From the NCBI GenBank assembly GCA_017524385.1, contig JAFWSS010000128.1:1-64000 (forward strand): a DNA stretch of 64,000 nucleotides, read 5' to 3'. Position numbers and translations under genes: made by a program. Below are positions 24,031-34,150 of this stretch, in pieces (the stretch's first letter is position 1; each line of letters begins with the position of its first letter). The DNA is from Prevotella sp. (GTDB lineage Bacteria; Bacteroidota; Bacteroidia; Bacteroidales; Bacteroidaceae). A model generated the notes under the pieces. It saw only the letters and a program-made list of their open reading frames with translations, had not been told where the DNA came from and made no database searches.

Positions 24031-25275
24031 ATGAGTAATTTAGCCATACAATTCGACCATGTGGGCAAACTCTACCGATTGGGGCAGGTTGGCACCGGTT
24101 CACTCGTTCACGACCTGAACCGCTGGTGGGTCACCAAGGTGCGTGGCAAGGAAGACCCCTATTTGAAAATTGGTGAGACCAACGACCGCTCAAAGAAGGG
24201 CGACTCGCAATATGTGTGGGCGTTGCGCGACATCACCTTCGACGTGGAGCAAGGCGACGTGGTGGGTATCATCGGCCGCAACGGCGCGGGGAAGTCCACA
24301 TTGTTGAAGTTGCTGTCGAGCATCACCTCCCCCACGACCGGCGTCATCCGCGCCCGCGGCCGCATCGGCTCGTTGCTCGAGGTGGGCACGGGTTTCCATC
24401 CCGAGATGACCGGCCGTGAGAACATCTATATGAATGGCAGCATCATGGGCATGACCCGCCAGGAAATCACCCGTAAATTGGACGAGATAGTAGATTTTGC
24501 TGGTGTCGAGCGCTACCTTGACACCCCTGTGAAGCGATATTCCAGCGGAATGACCGTCCGTCTCGGCTTCGCCGTCGCCGCATTTATGGAGCCAGAGATT
24601 CTTGTGGTGGACGAGGTCCTCGCCGTGGGCGATGCCGAATTCCAGAAAAAAGCCATTGGAAAGATGCAGGATGTAAGCCAGGGTGGAGGAAGAACCGTGC
24701 TTTTTGTGAGCCATAACATGGGTAGTGTACGCAGATTATGTTCAAGAGGCATATTGCTTGACAATGGTGAAGTGAAATATGCAGGGAATATAGAAGAAAC
24801 CATCGGCATCTATCTACAGGAAAGTATAGACAACAGCGATTGTGTTTTCATCCGTGACAAAGAACCAAATTCTGTTGTATATTTCAAAGAAATACATGTA
24901 ACAGACAGCAACAATAAAGACACGGGCAAATTTCAGACCTCAGACGATATCTATTTATATTTCAAGATTTGTTTTAAGGAGAAAATACCTCATACGAACT
25001 TTTTTGTAACTATACAAAACAAAAACAACGTACGCGTCACATCCTACAATCTCAGGCTGGACAACAAGGAAGAAGTCAGATTGAAGGTGAATAAGAATTT
25101 TCTGGTTCGTGGAGATTATTCCTTGTTAGCATATCTATATCTTCCAGGAAGCAATCCTTATGACAAACTTGTCGACATATGCAGTTTTTCAGTCATAGAC
25201 TCCAATTCGCCTTTTAGCCATTTGGACAGATTGGATTATGGCCTTGTGTTTCCCAACATCGAAGAATTGAAATGA
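24031..25275 (+). CDS. Wzt-like polysaccharide ABC transporter ATPase with C-terminal recognition domain
   Basis: 414 aa. ATPase: GRNGAGKST (82-90), YSSGMTVRLGFA (170-181), ILVVDEVLAVGD (190-201), LFVSHN (224-229). Residues about 265-414 form the Wzt C-terminal beta domain that recognises the finished glycan. Base composition switches inside the gene: line 24241-24300 has 40 G/C of 60, line 24961-25020 has 16 of 60. This suggests the specificity domain was exchanged while the ATPase stayed with the host. The stop overlaps the next start (ATGA at 25272). Confidence 0.9.
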   Translation: MSNLAIQFDHVGKLYRLGQVGTGSLVHDLNRWWVTKVRGKEDPYLKIGETNDRSKKGDSQYVWALRDITFDVEQGDVVGIIGRNGAGKSTLLKLLSSITSPTTGVIRARGRIGSLLEVGTGFHPEMTGRENIYMNGSIMGMTRQEITRKLDEIVDFAGVERYLDTPVKRYSSGMTVRLGFAVAAFMEPEILVVDEVLAVGDAEFQKKAIGKMQDVSQGGGRTVLFVSHNMGSVRRLCSRGILLDNGEVKYAGNIEETIGIYLQESIDNSDCVFIRDKEPNSVVYFKEIHVTDSNNKDTGKFQTSDDIYLYFKICFKEKIPHTNFFVTIQNKNNVRVTSYNLRLDNKEEVRLKVNKNFLVRGDYSLLAYLYLPGSNPYDKLVDICSFSVIDSNSPFSHLDRLDYGLVFPNIEELK

Positions 25276-25901
25276 AATCATTTGCAGCAAGAATCGTCTA
25301 TTCCATATTACGAAAACTATTGCCTTATATCCATGCTGTTGAAAAGGAATTTCAACAAAAGGAACTCAATCGCCATTTGTCCAAGCTGAAATCGTGTGGA
25401 AATGATGTTTTCTTTAAAGAGCCATATAGTATTGCAGGTGAAAAAGGTATTGAAGTGGGCGACCATTTTTATTCCAACACAGGTCTGCGGCTTGAAGCGA
25501 TTTTTCAAAATGGCGGTATGAAGTTTTCTCCTATCATCAAGATTGGGCACGATGTGTTAATCAGTAGGAATTGTCATATTGGAGCCATTAATAGGATAGA
25601 AATAGGTGATGGCACCATAATGGGAAGCAACATCTTGATCACTGATCATCTTCACGGCTCCATCCATCCATCAGAATCTGCCATACAGCCAATCAAAAGA
25701 CCTTTGACCTCAAAAGGCCCTGTCATCATAGGAAAAAACGTATGGATTGGAGAAGGTGTTTGCATTATGCCAAATGTAACCATAGGCGACAATGTCATCA
25801 TCGGTGCAAACTCTGTGGTGACAAAAAGTTTTGGAGACAATCTTGTCATAGCAGGTAATCCGGCAAGAGTCATAAAAGATTTGAACGAGAAGGAATCATG
25901 A
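25272..25901 (+). CDS. Left-handed beta-helix acetyltransferase
   Basis: 209 aa, overlapping wzt by 4 bases and the next gene by 4. Hexapeptide repeats (IGHDVLISRNCHIGAINRI about 94-112, VWIGEGVCIMPNVTIGDNV about 157-175) end with GNPARVIKD. Catalytic-type His within ITDHLHGS (about 123-130). A likely O-acetyltransferase of the polysaccharide. Confidence 0.83.
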   Translation: MKSFAARIVYSILRKLLPYIHAVEKEFQQKELNRHLSKLKSCGNDVFFKEPYSIAGEKGIEVGDHFYSNTGLRLEAIFQNGGMKFSPIIKIGHDVLISRNCHIGAINRIEIGDGTIMGSNILITDHLHGSIHPSESAIQPIKRPLTSKGPVIIGKNVWIGEGVCIMPNVTIGDNVIIGANSVVTKSFGDNLVIAGNPARVIKDLNEKES

Positions 25902-26872
25902 ATCATACTTACCACTCAGGATTAGTATCTTTAGTCACTCCTGGCTGGAATGGCAAGGCTTTCGTCCATCGGTTGTTGGACTCCATCATAACTCAAACCT
26001 ATCGTCCCATTCAATACATTTATGTGGACGATGGTTCTACAGACGGCACGAGTGATATTGTAAAAGGGTATGAAGGGATATTCAAGGAGGCTGGAATAGA
26101 TTTCCTATATATTCATCAGGAAAATTCTGGGATGTGCCAAGCGCTTATGAATGGGTTTCAATATGTGAAGGGCGCATACCTATCCAATCCCGAATATGAC
26201 GACATTCTGTTCCCTGAATCCGTTGAGAGACGTGTGCAATATTTGAAGAGTCATCCTGATTGTGCCGTCGTTGTCGCAGATGCATGGGTTGTACCTGAAA
26301 ATCATCTGGATGAGCGCAAACGATTAATTTCCCACAAGAACCCGAACCGATTCGACCGCAATCATTTCTATCAGAGTTTGATGTCAAATACTATATTCAA
26401 TGCAGCATGCTATATGGTCAGGATGGAGAGATTCGACGAGACCCATCCCAATCGTCAAATCATCCCCTATCCATACGGTTCAAACCAGCAGATTTTATTA
26501 CCACTCTATTACCGTTGGAATCGGGGGTTCATAGATGAGCCCTTATCTTTATTTGTCACCCGCCCTTCAAGTCTGAGCAAATTAAAGAAATCCCTGAAAG
26601 AAGAAGCAGACTATGATCTGAATTATAAGGAATTGCTTTTCTCTGTCATTGATGGCATAGACATGCCCGAGGAAGACAAATCCTTGTATAAAGAAAGAGT
26701 AGAAATTAATGTCCAAAAGGATTTGATGTTGTTTGGGGAAAAATACGGAGATAAAAAACTATATCAAACTGCTTATCAATACCTTAAAGACAGGGGCGAA
26801 GCGCCACCCATTCAGCACAAGGAAGACCTATTTCAATCAATCCTTAAAAAGCTAGGTTTATGGTCCAAGTAA
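25898..26872 (+). CDS. Family 2 glycosyltransferase
   Basis: 324 aa. VSLVTPGWNG (10-19), VDDGSTDGT (43-51), NSGMCQALMNG (76-86) and NPEYDD (97-102) in place of the usual DxDD. Overlaps the neighbouring genes by 4 and 13 bases, so it is translated as part of one operon. Substrates unknown. Confidence 0.84.
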   Translation: MNHTYHSGLVSLVTPGWNGKAFVHRLLDSIITQTYRPIQYIYVDDGSTDGTSDIVKGYEGIFKEAGIDFLYIHQENSGMCQALMNGFQYVKGAYLSNPEYDDILFPESVERRVQYLKSHPDCAVVVADAWVVPENHLDERKRLISHKNPNRFDRNHFYQSLMSNTIFNAACYMVRMERFDETHPNRQIIPYPYGSNQQILLPLYYRWNRGFIDEPLSLFVTRPSSLSKLKKSLKEEADYDLNYKELLFSVIDGIDMPEEDKSLYKERVEINVQKDLMLFGEKYGDKKLYQTAYQYLKDRGEAPPIQHKEDLFQSILKKLGLWSK

Positions 26873-27840
26873 CCCAACCTTTATATTTTCCAGGTCTTGA
26901 CTTGGTGAAGTTTGTGATGGCCATATTGATTGTTGCTATTCATACATCATTATTCATCGAAAAACCTTGGTTGTATTCTATCATAAGCACGATTAATGGC
27001 TTTGCTGTTCCCACTTTTTTCGTGGTATCCTCATTCATATTGTTTTCAAAGATCAACGACAAGAAAGGTGTAGAAAGGAAAAGCATATTCAAATCAGCTT
27101 GGAAGCGTCAAATCATTTTCTACTTAGTATGGTATGTTTTGATGCTGCCTATGACCTATTTGACCTTTTTCAAGATAGCCAATTGGAAAGAAATACTTTA
27201 CGCTTTTGTTTTCAACTCCACTTTCTCTGGGTATTGGTTTATCAAATCCCTTATCATCAACACGCTCATCTTGTTTTTTTGCGACACCAAAAAGAAATTA
27301 TGGATATGCTTTTTCATCTCTTTACCAGTATATTTGTTTTTTAGTTATAATAAAAACTTCGGTTTCATTTCTCTACCCTTCAGTGCCTACCCCTGTTTCT
27401 ATTACAATACAGCTTATTTTGTGATTGGTTCGCTTTTGGCATCTTATCAAGTGAGGAACTTATATGAGATGGCTGATAACAAATTCATTTCATATGGTGG
27501 AATTGTTTTAGTAGCATTACTTGCATTCACACCTTTCAATCCGTTCTGCAAATTAATCATACCGATATTATTGGTCATTTGGGGCATTGGTATCAAATCC
27601 AAGTCTCCGGTTTTCCGTTCTCTTCGCACGATGAGCATATTGCTATTTGTCATGCAGTTTTTTCTGATATGGGTTTATAATAAGATAATATGTGGTTCAT
27701 TATTACAAAATGAGTCATTGGTCTCATTTCTTTCCAGTAGTATAATAAGATTTTTCATCATACTCACCACAATGTTGTTGATTTCATTGGCAATCATCAG
27801 ATTGGAGAAGAAATATCCTATTCTTAAATACTTGCACTGA
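26860..27840 (+). CDS. Acyltransferase 3 family membrane protein
   Basis: 326 aa with about ten hydrophobic segments; opens with FPGLDLVKFVMAILIVAIHT (the His at the end of the first helix is the family hallmark). Members acylate sugars of surface glycans using cytoplasmic acyl donors. AT-rich. Overlaps the upstream gene by 13 bases. First of two acyltransferase-3 genes side by side. Confidence 0.8.
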   Translation: MVQVTQPLYFPGLDLVKFVMAILIVAIHTSLFIEKPWLYSIISTINGFAVPTFFVVSSFILFSKINDKKGVERKSIFKSAWKRQIIFYLVWYVLMLPMTYLTFFKIANWKEILYAFVFNSTFSGYWFIKSLIINTLILFFCDTKKKLWICFFISLPVYLFFSYNKNFGFISLPFSAYPCFYYNTAYFVIGSLLASYQVRNLYEMADNKFISYGGIVLVALLAFTPFNPFCKLIIPILLVIWGIGIKSKSPVFRSLRTMSILLFVMQFFLIWVYNKIICGSLLQNESLVSFLSSSIIRFFIILTTMLLISLAIIRLEKKYPILKYLH

Positions 27841-27863
27841 TTTTTAAGTAATAAGATTTTCAT

Positions 27864-28910
27864 ATGCAAAACAAAAGGATAAATTGGGTTGACTATTGGA
27901 AAGGATTCATGCTAGTCATCATTTGCCTAGGTCATTTCAATGTACCTTGGAAAATCTTAAATTTCTTTATGCCAATTCACGTCGCGTCCTTTTTCTTTCT
28001 TTCAGGATTTCTTTTTAACCCCCAAAGAACAGGAACGTTGAAAGACTTTATTAAAAAGAAATACAAAACGCTTTTATTCCCCTACATATCCCTTTCTCTC
28101 ATTTTTCTAACCATCACCCCAAAACTATATTATCCTTCTTTAAATATATTTGATGGACAACATAACGTTATGGAGTATTTATTCAACATACATACTTTAG
28201 ACATATCATCATCTTTACACTATTTCATATTTTCCATTGGAGCTATCTTCATAGAAGGCAATAGCGCATCCTTCACGGGTCCTTTATGGTTTGTCTATGT
28301 TTTATTTGAAGTGGAGTTGATTTTGTTTTTTGTTTGTCATCGTCGCAAACAGATGATTTATTTGTTCTCTGTTTTTTTTTTCTTATCGGGATGGTTTTTC
28401 AACATCCACCATATTTATTTGCCATTAAAAATAGAGGTCGTTTGTTCTGCATCGTTTATCTCCCTTTTGGGATATGTTTCAAGAAACTCAATAAAAAAGA
28501 TAGAATCGTTGCCTTCTATTGTATTGATTACAATTGATTTATTGTTGATTTTTCCATATATTTACTGTCTAAATTTGAATGGTTGTCCACAATTTTATTC
28601 CAATACATTGTGCCATAATCTTTTGGGATATGTTTTTACTATTGTGTCAGGAATGCTTTTATTTGCCATCTTCTTCATTCTATTTTCAAGGTTGATGACA
28701 AGATGTCAACCATTGGCTTTCATTGCCCAAAATGGTATCATCATCTTAGCTGTGCACTATTATGTTGCCTGTACATCAAGACTTATCATTCCTGGACATT
28801 ATGTTATCTTACCATACATCCAATTGGTCGCCGCCATTATCTTTTGTGCATTATCGATATATATTGTAAACAATTATTTCCCAGCCTTGGTGGGTAAATC
28901 AAAAAAATGA
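27864..28910 (+). CDS. Acyltransferase 3 family membrane protein
   Basis: 348 aa, about ten membrane segments. VDYWKGFMLVIICLGHF at the start is the OatA/WecH-like N-terminal signature with its His. Very AT-rich, unlike the 15-22 kb genes. Overlaps the pyruvyltransferase gene by 4 bases (ATGA). Probably O-acetylates the polymer. Confidence 0.85.
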   Translation: MQNKRINWVDYWKGFMLVIICLGHFNVPWKILNFFMPIHVASFFFLSGFLFNPQRTGTLKDFIKKKYKTLLFPYISLSLIFLTITPKLYYPSLNIFDGQHNVMEYLFNIHTLDISSSLHYFIFSIGAIFIEGNSASFTGPLWFVYVLFEVELILFFVCHRRKQMIYLFSVFFFLSGWFFNIHHIYLPLKIEVVCSASFISLLGYVSRNSIKKIESLPSIVLITIDLLLIFPYIYCLNLNGCPQFYSNTLCHNLLGYVFTIVSGMLLFAIFFILFSRLMTRCQPLAFIAQNGIIILAVHYYVACTSRLIIPGHYVILPYIQLVAAIIFCALSIYIVNNYFPALVGKSKK

Positions 28911-30064
28911 ATTTATACTTATTTCCATATGGAGGTAGTGGCAATCATGGATGCGAGGCCATAGTTCGTTCCACAGCGAAACTATTTCACGATGAGCACG
29001 TGAAGCTATTCTCCATCCATCCCGACCAAGATTTCAAAGTTCATTTGGATGAGGTGTGTGAAATTCATTCAGAACGGAAAGCCATCTCTCGAAAAAGCCT
29101 TTCGTATTTGAAATCATATATTGACTATCATTTCTTGAAGCGCCATGACGCTTTCGAACTATTGTCCTTTTCACCTATTTTGAGCAACATTACAAAAGAA
29201 GACGTATTGTTGTCCATCGGTGGCGACAACTATTGTTACGACCCACCCCTTTCCATATATACGGTGAACAGAGTATGCCGTAAGAAAGGGATTCCCACTT
29301 TTCTTTGGGGATGTTCTATAGAAGAAAATTCCATAGATGAAGCCATGCTGAATGACCTGAAAGGATATACGCACATCATTGCCCGTGAGAGTTTGAGTTA
29401 TCACACCCTCACAAGGAAAGGTCTGAAGAATGTCTCCCTTTTCCCCGACCCAGCCTTTATGTTAGATAAGAATCCCACCACGATTCCACAAGGTTTTAGC
29501 AAAGGCAAGACTATAGGCATCAATCTGAGTCCTCTCATTATGAGTTATGAGCAATCAGAAGGTGTGACAATGTCAAACTACATCTCACTCATCGACCACA
29601 TCATTCAAGAAACCGACAACCAGATAGCCTTGATACCCCATGTAGTATGGCCAAACAACGATGACAGGAAGCCACTCCAGTCACTCTACGAGAAGTACAA
29701 GCATACTGGAAGAATGGTGATGATAGAAGATAGGAACGCAGAAGAGCTCAAGACCATCATATCCCAATGTCGTTTTATGATAGCCTCACGCACCCATGCG
29801 TCCATAGCAGCCTACTCCACCCAAGTGCCAACACTTGTTGTGGGCTATTCGATAAAAGCCCAAGGCATAGCGCAAGACCTTTTCGGGACGACCGAGCATT
29901 ATGTTGTACCTGTTCGATCTTTGCAGACCGCTTATGACCTGACCGACCATTTCAAATGGATAAGGGAAAACGAGAGGCAAATCAAGCAACATTATGCCAA
30001 TACCATACCTTCATACATAGGAAAAGCGTCAAAAGCAAGAGAAGCACTTCTCAAATGTTTATGA
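28907..30064 (+). CDS. Polysaccharide pyruvyl transferase family protein
   Basis: 385 aa. LFPYGGSGNHGCEAIVRS (5-22) is the N-terminal motif of the PssM/CsaB/WcaK family, and RTHASIAAYS with PTLVVGYSIKAQGIAQDLFG near 297-330 is the C-terminal one. Such enzymes add ketal-linked pyruvate to sugars, giving the polymer negative charge. It overlaps the FrhB fusion gene by 4 bases; pyruvyltransferase and FrhB-domain genes often pair. Confidence 0.87.
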   Translation: MNLYLFPYGGSGNHGCEAIVRSTAKLFHDEHVKLFSIHPDQDFKVHLDEVCEIHSERKAISRKSLSYLKSYIDYHFLKRHDAFELLSFSPILSNITKEDVLLSIGGDNYCYDPPLSIYTVNRVCRKKGIPTFLWGCSIEENSIDEAMLNDLKGYTHIIARESLSYHTLTRKGLKNVSLFPDPAFMLDKNPTTIPQGFSKGKTIGINLSPLIMSYEQSEGVTMSNYISLIDHIIQETDNQIALIPHVVWPNNDDRKPLQSLYEKYKHTGRMVMIEDRNAEELKTIISQCRFMIASRTHASIAAYSTQVPTLVVGYSIKAQGIAQDLFGTTEHYVVPVRSLQTAYDLTDHFKWIRENERQIKQHYANTIPSYIGKASKAREALLKCL

Positions 30065-32067
30065 TACAAACCGAAGACAAACAGAAATGTGTAGGTTGCG
30101 GGAACTGCTCTGAAGTCTGTCCCCTGCATTGCATCTCCATGACCCAGGACAAAGAGGGTTTTCTATATCCTGTGGTTGACACGTCCATTTGTATCAATTG
30201 TGGCAAATGCAATAGCGTATGCCCTGTCGAAAAAGAACTTTTATCACCTTCCACCGACAGCCTCATCATAGGAGCTTACCATCGCAATACAGCATTGAGA
30301 ATGAAAAGTTCCTCAGGTGGAGTGTTTCCAGCATTGTCAGCATCTATCATCGAGCATGGCGGAGTGGTTTATGGAGCGGTGTTGATTTCCCCACAGAAGG
30401 TGAGACATATCAGGATAAGCCAATTGGAAGACCTCATCCAACTTCAAGGCTCCAAATATGTCCAATCCGACATTAGCCACATATTCCCTATGGTACTTGA
30501 GGATTTGAAGGAAGGCTTGCCCGTTCTTTTCAGCGGCACTCCGTGCCAAGTCAAGGCACTACATCTTTATTTACAAAAGCCATTTGCCAATTTGTTGACC
30601 GTAGAAGTGGTTTGCCATGGCGTTCCAAGTCCTTTGGTATTCAGCAAATACATGGATGCATATCAGGCACGTTCCATCCAATTCAGAGATAAAGGCCGCA
30701 GTTGGGTTGATTACGACACCACCATCGAATTACGGAATGGCATATCCAAAACAGGAAAGGCGTCACACAACCCCTATATGCGTGCATTCCTTCAAGACAT
30801 CACCATCCGTCCATCCTGTTCAGCGTGTCCTGCCAAATCCTTCACCAGCAATGCAGATATCACCTTAGGTGACTTTTGGGGTGTGCGAAAGACTGCCCCC
30901 GAACTATTTGACGACAAGGGGACTTCACTCATATTTTTGCACACTCCAAAGGCTTTGACTGCCTGGGAAGGAATCAAGAGCGACTTCGCATATAGAGAGT
31001 TATCGGAAAAGGAAGAAATATTTGCATCCAATCCCAGCATCAACAAATCGTCTACTCTTTCAACAAAGAGGGATATGTTTTTCTCGGAAATGAAAGATGT
31101 TCCTATCAAAAAGTTATTAAGGAAATACACCACTCAAAAACAACCACTCAAGAATCATCTGAAATCATTCATGGCATCAATATGGAACAAAGCATGGGAC
31201 ACCGGACTTGGAATCCGTAAAGACCTATATATTGCCAATGACTATATTTTCAGCCATTTTCACAGGAAGCCCCACGTTGTCGGCATAGAGGCATCCATCC
31301 AACATATCTTAGACCATCATTGTTCGGTGAGCCGTTACGGTGATGGCGAATTGAAAATCATCTTAGGCATGGGTACTTGGTTTCAAGATGCCCACCCTTT
31401 GCTTCAAAAACGTTTGAAAAGCATCCTTTCCTCCTCGGCATCCAACCACATCGTCTGTATACCCAACATCTTTTCAGATCTTGGACAATACACTTTACAC
31501 GACAGAGAGTATTGGAAAGAGCATCTCTCACATACGCGCAAGATTTGGTATAAAGCCATTGACATGGACAAGACCTATTACGATGCCTTCGTGAGTCGAT
31601 GCTACATGCCCTATCAAGATAAAGGCAAAGCCGAGTCATATTTCGTCATGTGGAAGAGGGTATGGGAGAAGCGCGACTTGCTCATCATTGAAGGGGAGAA
31701 GAGCCGATTAGGCGTAGGCAACGACCTTTTCGACAATGCATCTTCCATCAAACGTATTCTATGCCCCAACACGCAAGCATTTTCTTGTTATGACCAATTA
31801 TTGAGCGAAGCATTGAAATTCGACAAGAGCCATCTCGTACTCCTTGCCATAGGACCATCCGCAACGCTCCTTTCATACGACCTTTCAGAGCATGGTTATC
31901 AAGCCATTGACATCGGACACATAGACATCGAATATGAATGGTTCTTGAAAAAAGCCACACGCAAAGAGCCTGTCAAGGACAAATTCGTCAACGAAGCCGG
32001 AGCTGGGCGAGGTGTTGGCGACATCCATTCCCCTCAATACCAAGCAGAAATCATATGCCGCTACTAA
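30061..32067 (+). CDS. FrhB-type ferredoxin/flavin domain fused to a GT-D glycosyltransferase domain
   Basis: 668 aa. ATG 30061 was chosen because it makes the ATGA overlap with the previous stop. Two [4Fe-4S] motifs: CVGCGNCSEVCP (10-21) and CINCGKCNSVCP (44-55). Next comes an FrhB-like domain (SSSGGVFPALSASI; SGTPCQVKAL about 159-168; CPAKSF; ADITLGDFWGV). From about 420 a second domain starts VSRYGDGELKIILGMG and continues LLIIEGEKSRLGVGNDLFD, the DUF1792/GT-D fold glycosyltransferase pattern. The two functions are usually separate genes. It likely couples a redox step on a sugar with transfer, but the reaction is unknown. Confidence 0.82.
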   Translation: MIQTEDKQKCVGCGNCSEVCPLHCISMTQDKEGFLYPVVDTSICINCGKCNSVCPVEKELLSPSTDSLIIGAYHRNTALRMKSSSGGVFPALSASIIEHGGVVYGAVLISPQKVRHIRISQLEDLIQLQGSKYVQSDISHIFPMVLEDLKEGLPVLFSGTPCQVKALHLYLQKPFANLLTVEVVCHGVPSPLVFSKYMDAYQARSIQFRDKGRSWVDYDTTIELRNGISKTGKASHNPYMRAFLQDITIRPSCSACPAKSFTSNADITLGDFWGVRKTAPELFDDKGTSLIFLHTPKALTAWEGIKSDFAYRELSEKEEIFASNPSINKSSTLSTKRDMFFSEMKDVPIKKLLRKYTTQKQPLKNHLKSFMASIWNKAWDTGLGIRKDLYIANDYIFSHFHRKPHVVGIEASIQHILDHHCSVSRYGDGELKIILGMGTWFQDAHPLLQKRLKSILSSSASNHIVCIPNIFSDLGQYTLHDREYWKEHLSHTRKIWYKAIDMDKTYYDAFVSRCYMPYQDKGKAESYFVMWKRVWEKRDLLIIEGEKSRLGVGNDLFDNASSIKRILCPNTQAFSCYDQLLSEALKFDKSHLVLLAIGPSATLLSYDLSEHGYQAIDIGHIDIEYEWFLKKATRKEPVKDKFVNEAGAGRGVGDIHSPQYQAEIICRY

Positions 32068-33074
32068 GCATCATCATACCCGTGTACAACGGAGCCTCGT
32101 TTTTGGACGATTGCCTTCGCTCTGTTCTTAGCCAGCATTTCCAAGACATCGAGGTCATTTGTATCAACGACGGCAGCACAGATGAAACGCCCAATCTCTT
32201 AAGGCACTGGCAACAAAAGGACGGTCGAATTGTCATCATCGACCAAGAAAACCAAGGATTAAGCACATCCAGGAACAAAGGGTTGGAAATAGTCAAAGGA
32301 GAATATGTGACCTTTGTTGATGCCGACGACATGGTATGTGAAGACATCTACACCACGTCGATAGAAACGATGGAGTATCATCAACTTGATGCATACCTAT
32401 TTGGATTCAAGACAATCCCAGACAACAAAGTGCATCTCACAGGCTTCACAACAGACAAGTTGCTCACTCCCCAAGAGTTGTTTTCATCTTGTTCACATAT
32501 CCAAAGCAAGAATTCCCTTTGTTTTTGTTGGCGATTCGTATTTCGAGCTAGTATTTTGGAATCCAATCATCTGATCTTTGACGAGCGAATAAAAATAGGT
32601 GAAGACATGGTTTTCAATATAGATGCCATCTTTCATTGCCGTCGCATTATGGTATCAGATGCTCCAAAATATATTTATAGGAAAAACAATGCCGAGAGTT
32701 TGATGACCACCCCCTTCAAGAAAGAATTGGAGGCATCCTTTATACACATGTATTCCACCAAGAAAGACCAAATCGTGAAATATCACTTAGCAGAGTTTTC
32801 CGACTACCCTTCAGACTTGAATAAATACATCATCATGTCTTACTTGCCATTGATGGTCAAGAATTTATACGCCGACCCATCCAATCCAGACATTCCTTCC
32901 TCTCTTCGCAGGATTTTGTCCTTGGACATGGCCAGGGATGCATTTAGCGGAGTAGGATTTCGAAATATATTTCCCTCTAGGAAAGAATATGCATTTTATC
33001 TCATCTTGAGATTCAAATGTATCAGCCTTGCCAAACATTACTACGACAAGCTATATGGCAACCTACGCCATTAA
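32055..33074 (+). CDS. Family 2 glycosyltransferase
   Basis: 339 aa; ATG 32055 overlaps the previous gene by 13 bases. LSIIIPVYNG (4-13), NDGSTDE (38-44), GLSTSRNKG (68-76) and DADD (89-92) form the GT-A core. C-terminal ~200 residues are helical as in capsule GT2 enzymes. Donor unknown. Confidence 0.85.
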   Translation: MPLLSIIIPVYNGASFLDDCLRSVLSQHFQDIEVICINDGSTDETPNLLRHWQQKDGRIVIIDQENQGLSTSRNKGLEIVKGEYVTFVDADDMVCEDIYTTSIETMEYHQLDAYLFGFKTIPDNKVHLTGFTTDKLLTPQELFSSCSHIQSKNSLCFCWRFVFRASILESNHLIFDERIKIGEDMVFNIDAIFHCRRIMVSDAPKYIYRKNNAESLMTTPFKKELEASFIHMYSTKKDQIVKYHLAEFSDYPSDLNKYIIMSYLPLMVKNLYADPSNPDIPSSLRRILSLDMARDAFSGVGFRNIFPSRKEYAFYLILRFKCISLAKHYYDKLYGNLRH

Positions 33075-33113
33075 GACAAAGCATCTCATCCTTGTTCTCA
33101 CATCAACTGAGCT

Positions 33114-34085
33114 ATGATTTCCATCATCATCCCGGTATATAATGTTGGAAAGTATTTAGGCCAATGCCTGTCTTCCGTGAGCAGACAAACATACGCCGAC
33201 TTCGAATGTATTCTCATTGATGACGGCTCAACAGACGAGAGCACTGGCATATGCGACCAATGGGCGGAAAAAGACCAACGCATCCGCGTCATACACAAAA
33301 AGAACGAAGGCGTGTCTGCAGCGAGGAACCTTGGTATTGACGTTGCAAAAGGGGAAAAGATATTATTTGTTGACAGCGATGACTGGCTGGATGAAGAATA
33401 CGTTGAATTGATGGTCAAGCATAGTGAGGAAGCCGACCTTGCCGTTTCGGGAATCATCTACGAATATGGCAACGGCAATAAAAAGATATTACAACCATAT
33501 GACACAAGACTATTTCCCCTTGGTTCTGAAAACTCGTCCCATTTCACTAATTTATGTGAGAAAGGGCTGCTATATGGTCCAGTGGAAAAACTATACCTTC
33601 GCAGTATTATTGAGAAGAACAATATCCGTTTTCCTGTAGGATGCAGTTATGGTGAAGATTTGTTGTTTAATTTTGAATATCTTGAGCACGTCAAGACCAT
33701 CTCCACCGTCTATTCAGCTTGTTATCATTATAGGATAACCAGCAACACGCTATCCTCCCGTTTTCGTGCCAACAAGTTTGATGAAGACTACATACAATGG
33801 AAAGTCGTGTTTTCCTTTTACCAAAACTATCATTTACTTGACGAGTCCTCAAAGCAATATCTTTATCATCGATTGTGGGGAATCGTATATGATGGTTTGT
33901 TCCAAAGTGGCAAGCATGAAGATACTTCATCTTCATCTATCAAACACATACTTAGCATTCCAGAAATAAAACATCTCAAGCAATACAGGCATGGTTTCAA
34001 ATGCGCTTCATGGATCAAATGGCTGATATGTCACAGGCATGCCTTGGCATTCTACATATATTTTAAATTATTAAGGAAAAATTGA
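33114..34085 (+). CDS. Family 2 glycosyltransferase
   Basis: 323 aa. ISIIIPVYNV (2-11), DDGSTDES (36-43), GVSAARNLG (66-74), DSDDW (87-91). A 39-base gap separates it from the previous GT2 and 65 bases from the acyltransferase after it. Closest in layout to the GT2 genes at 37242 and 41404. Confidence 0.85.
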   Translation: MISIIIPVYNVGKYLGQCLSSVSRQTYADFECILIDDGSTDESTGICDQWAEKDQRIRVIHKKNEGVSAARNLGIDVAKGEKILFVDSDDWLDEEYVELMVKHSEEADLAVSGIIYEYGNGNKKILQPYDTRLFPLGSENSSHFTNLCEKGLLYGPVEKLYLRSIIEKNNIRFPVGCSYGEDLLFNFEYLEHVKTISTVYSACYHYRITSNTLSSRFRANKFDEDYIQWKVVFSFYQNYHLLDESSKQYLYHRLWGIVYDGLFQSGKHEDTSSSSIKHILSIPEIKHLKQYRHGFKCASWIKWLICHRHALAFYIYFKLLRKN

Positions 34086-34150
34086 AAAGGCAATCAAAGA
34101 TAACGATTGCGTAGTCATCAGTCATCAATCATCGACAAACAAGAGTCCGT

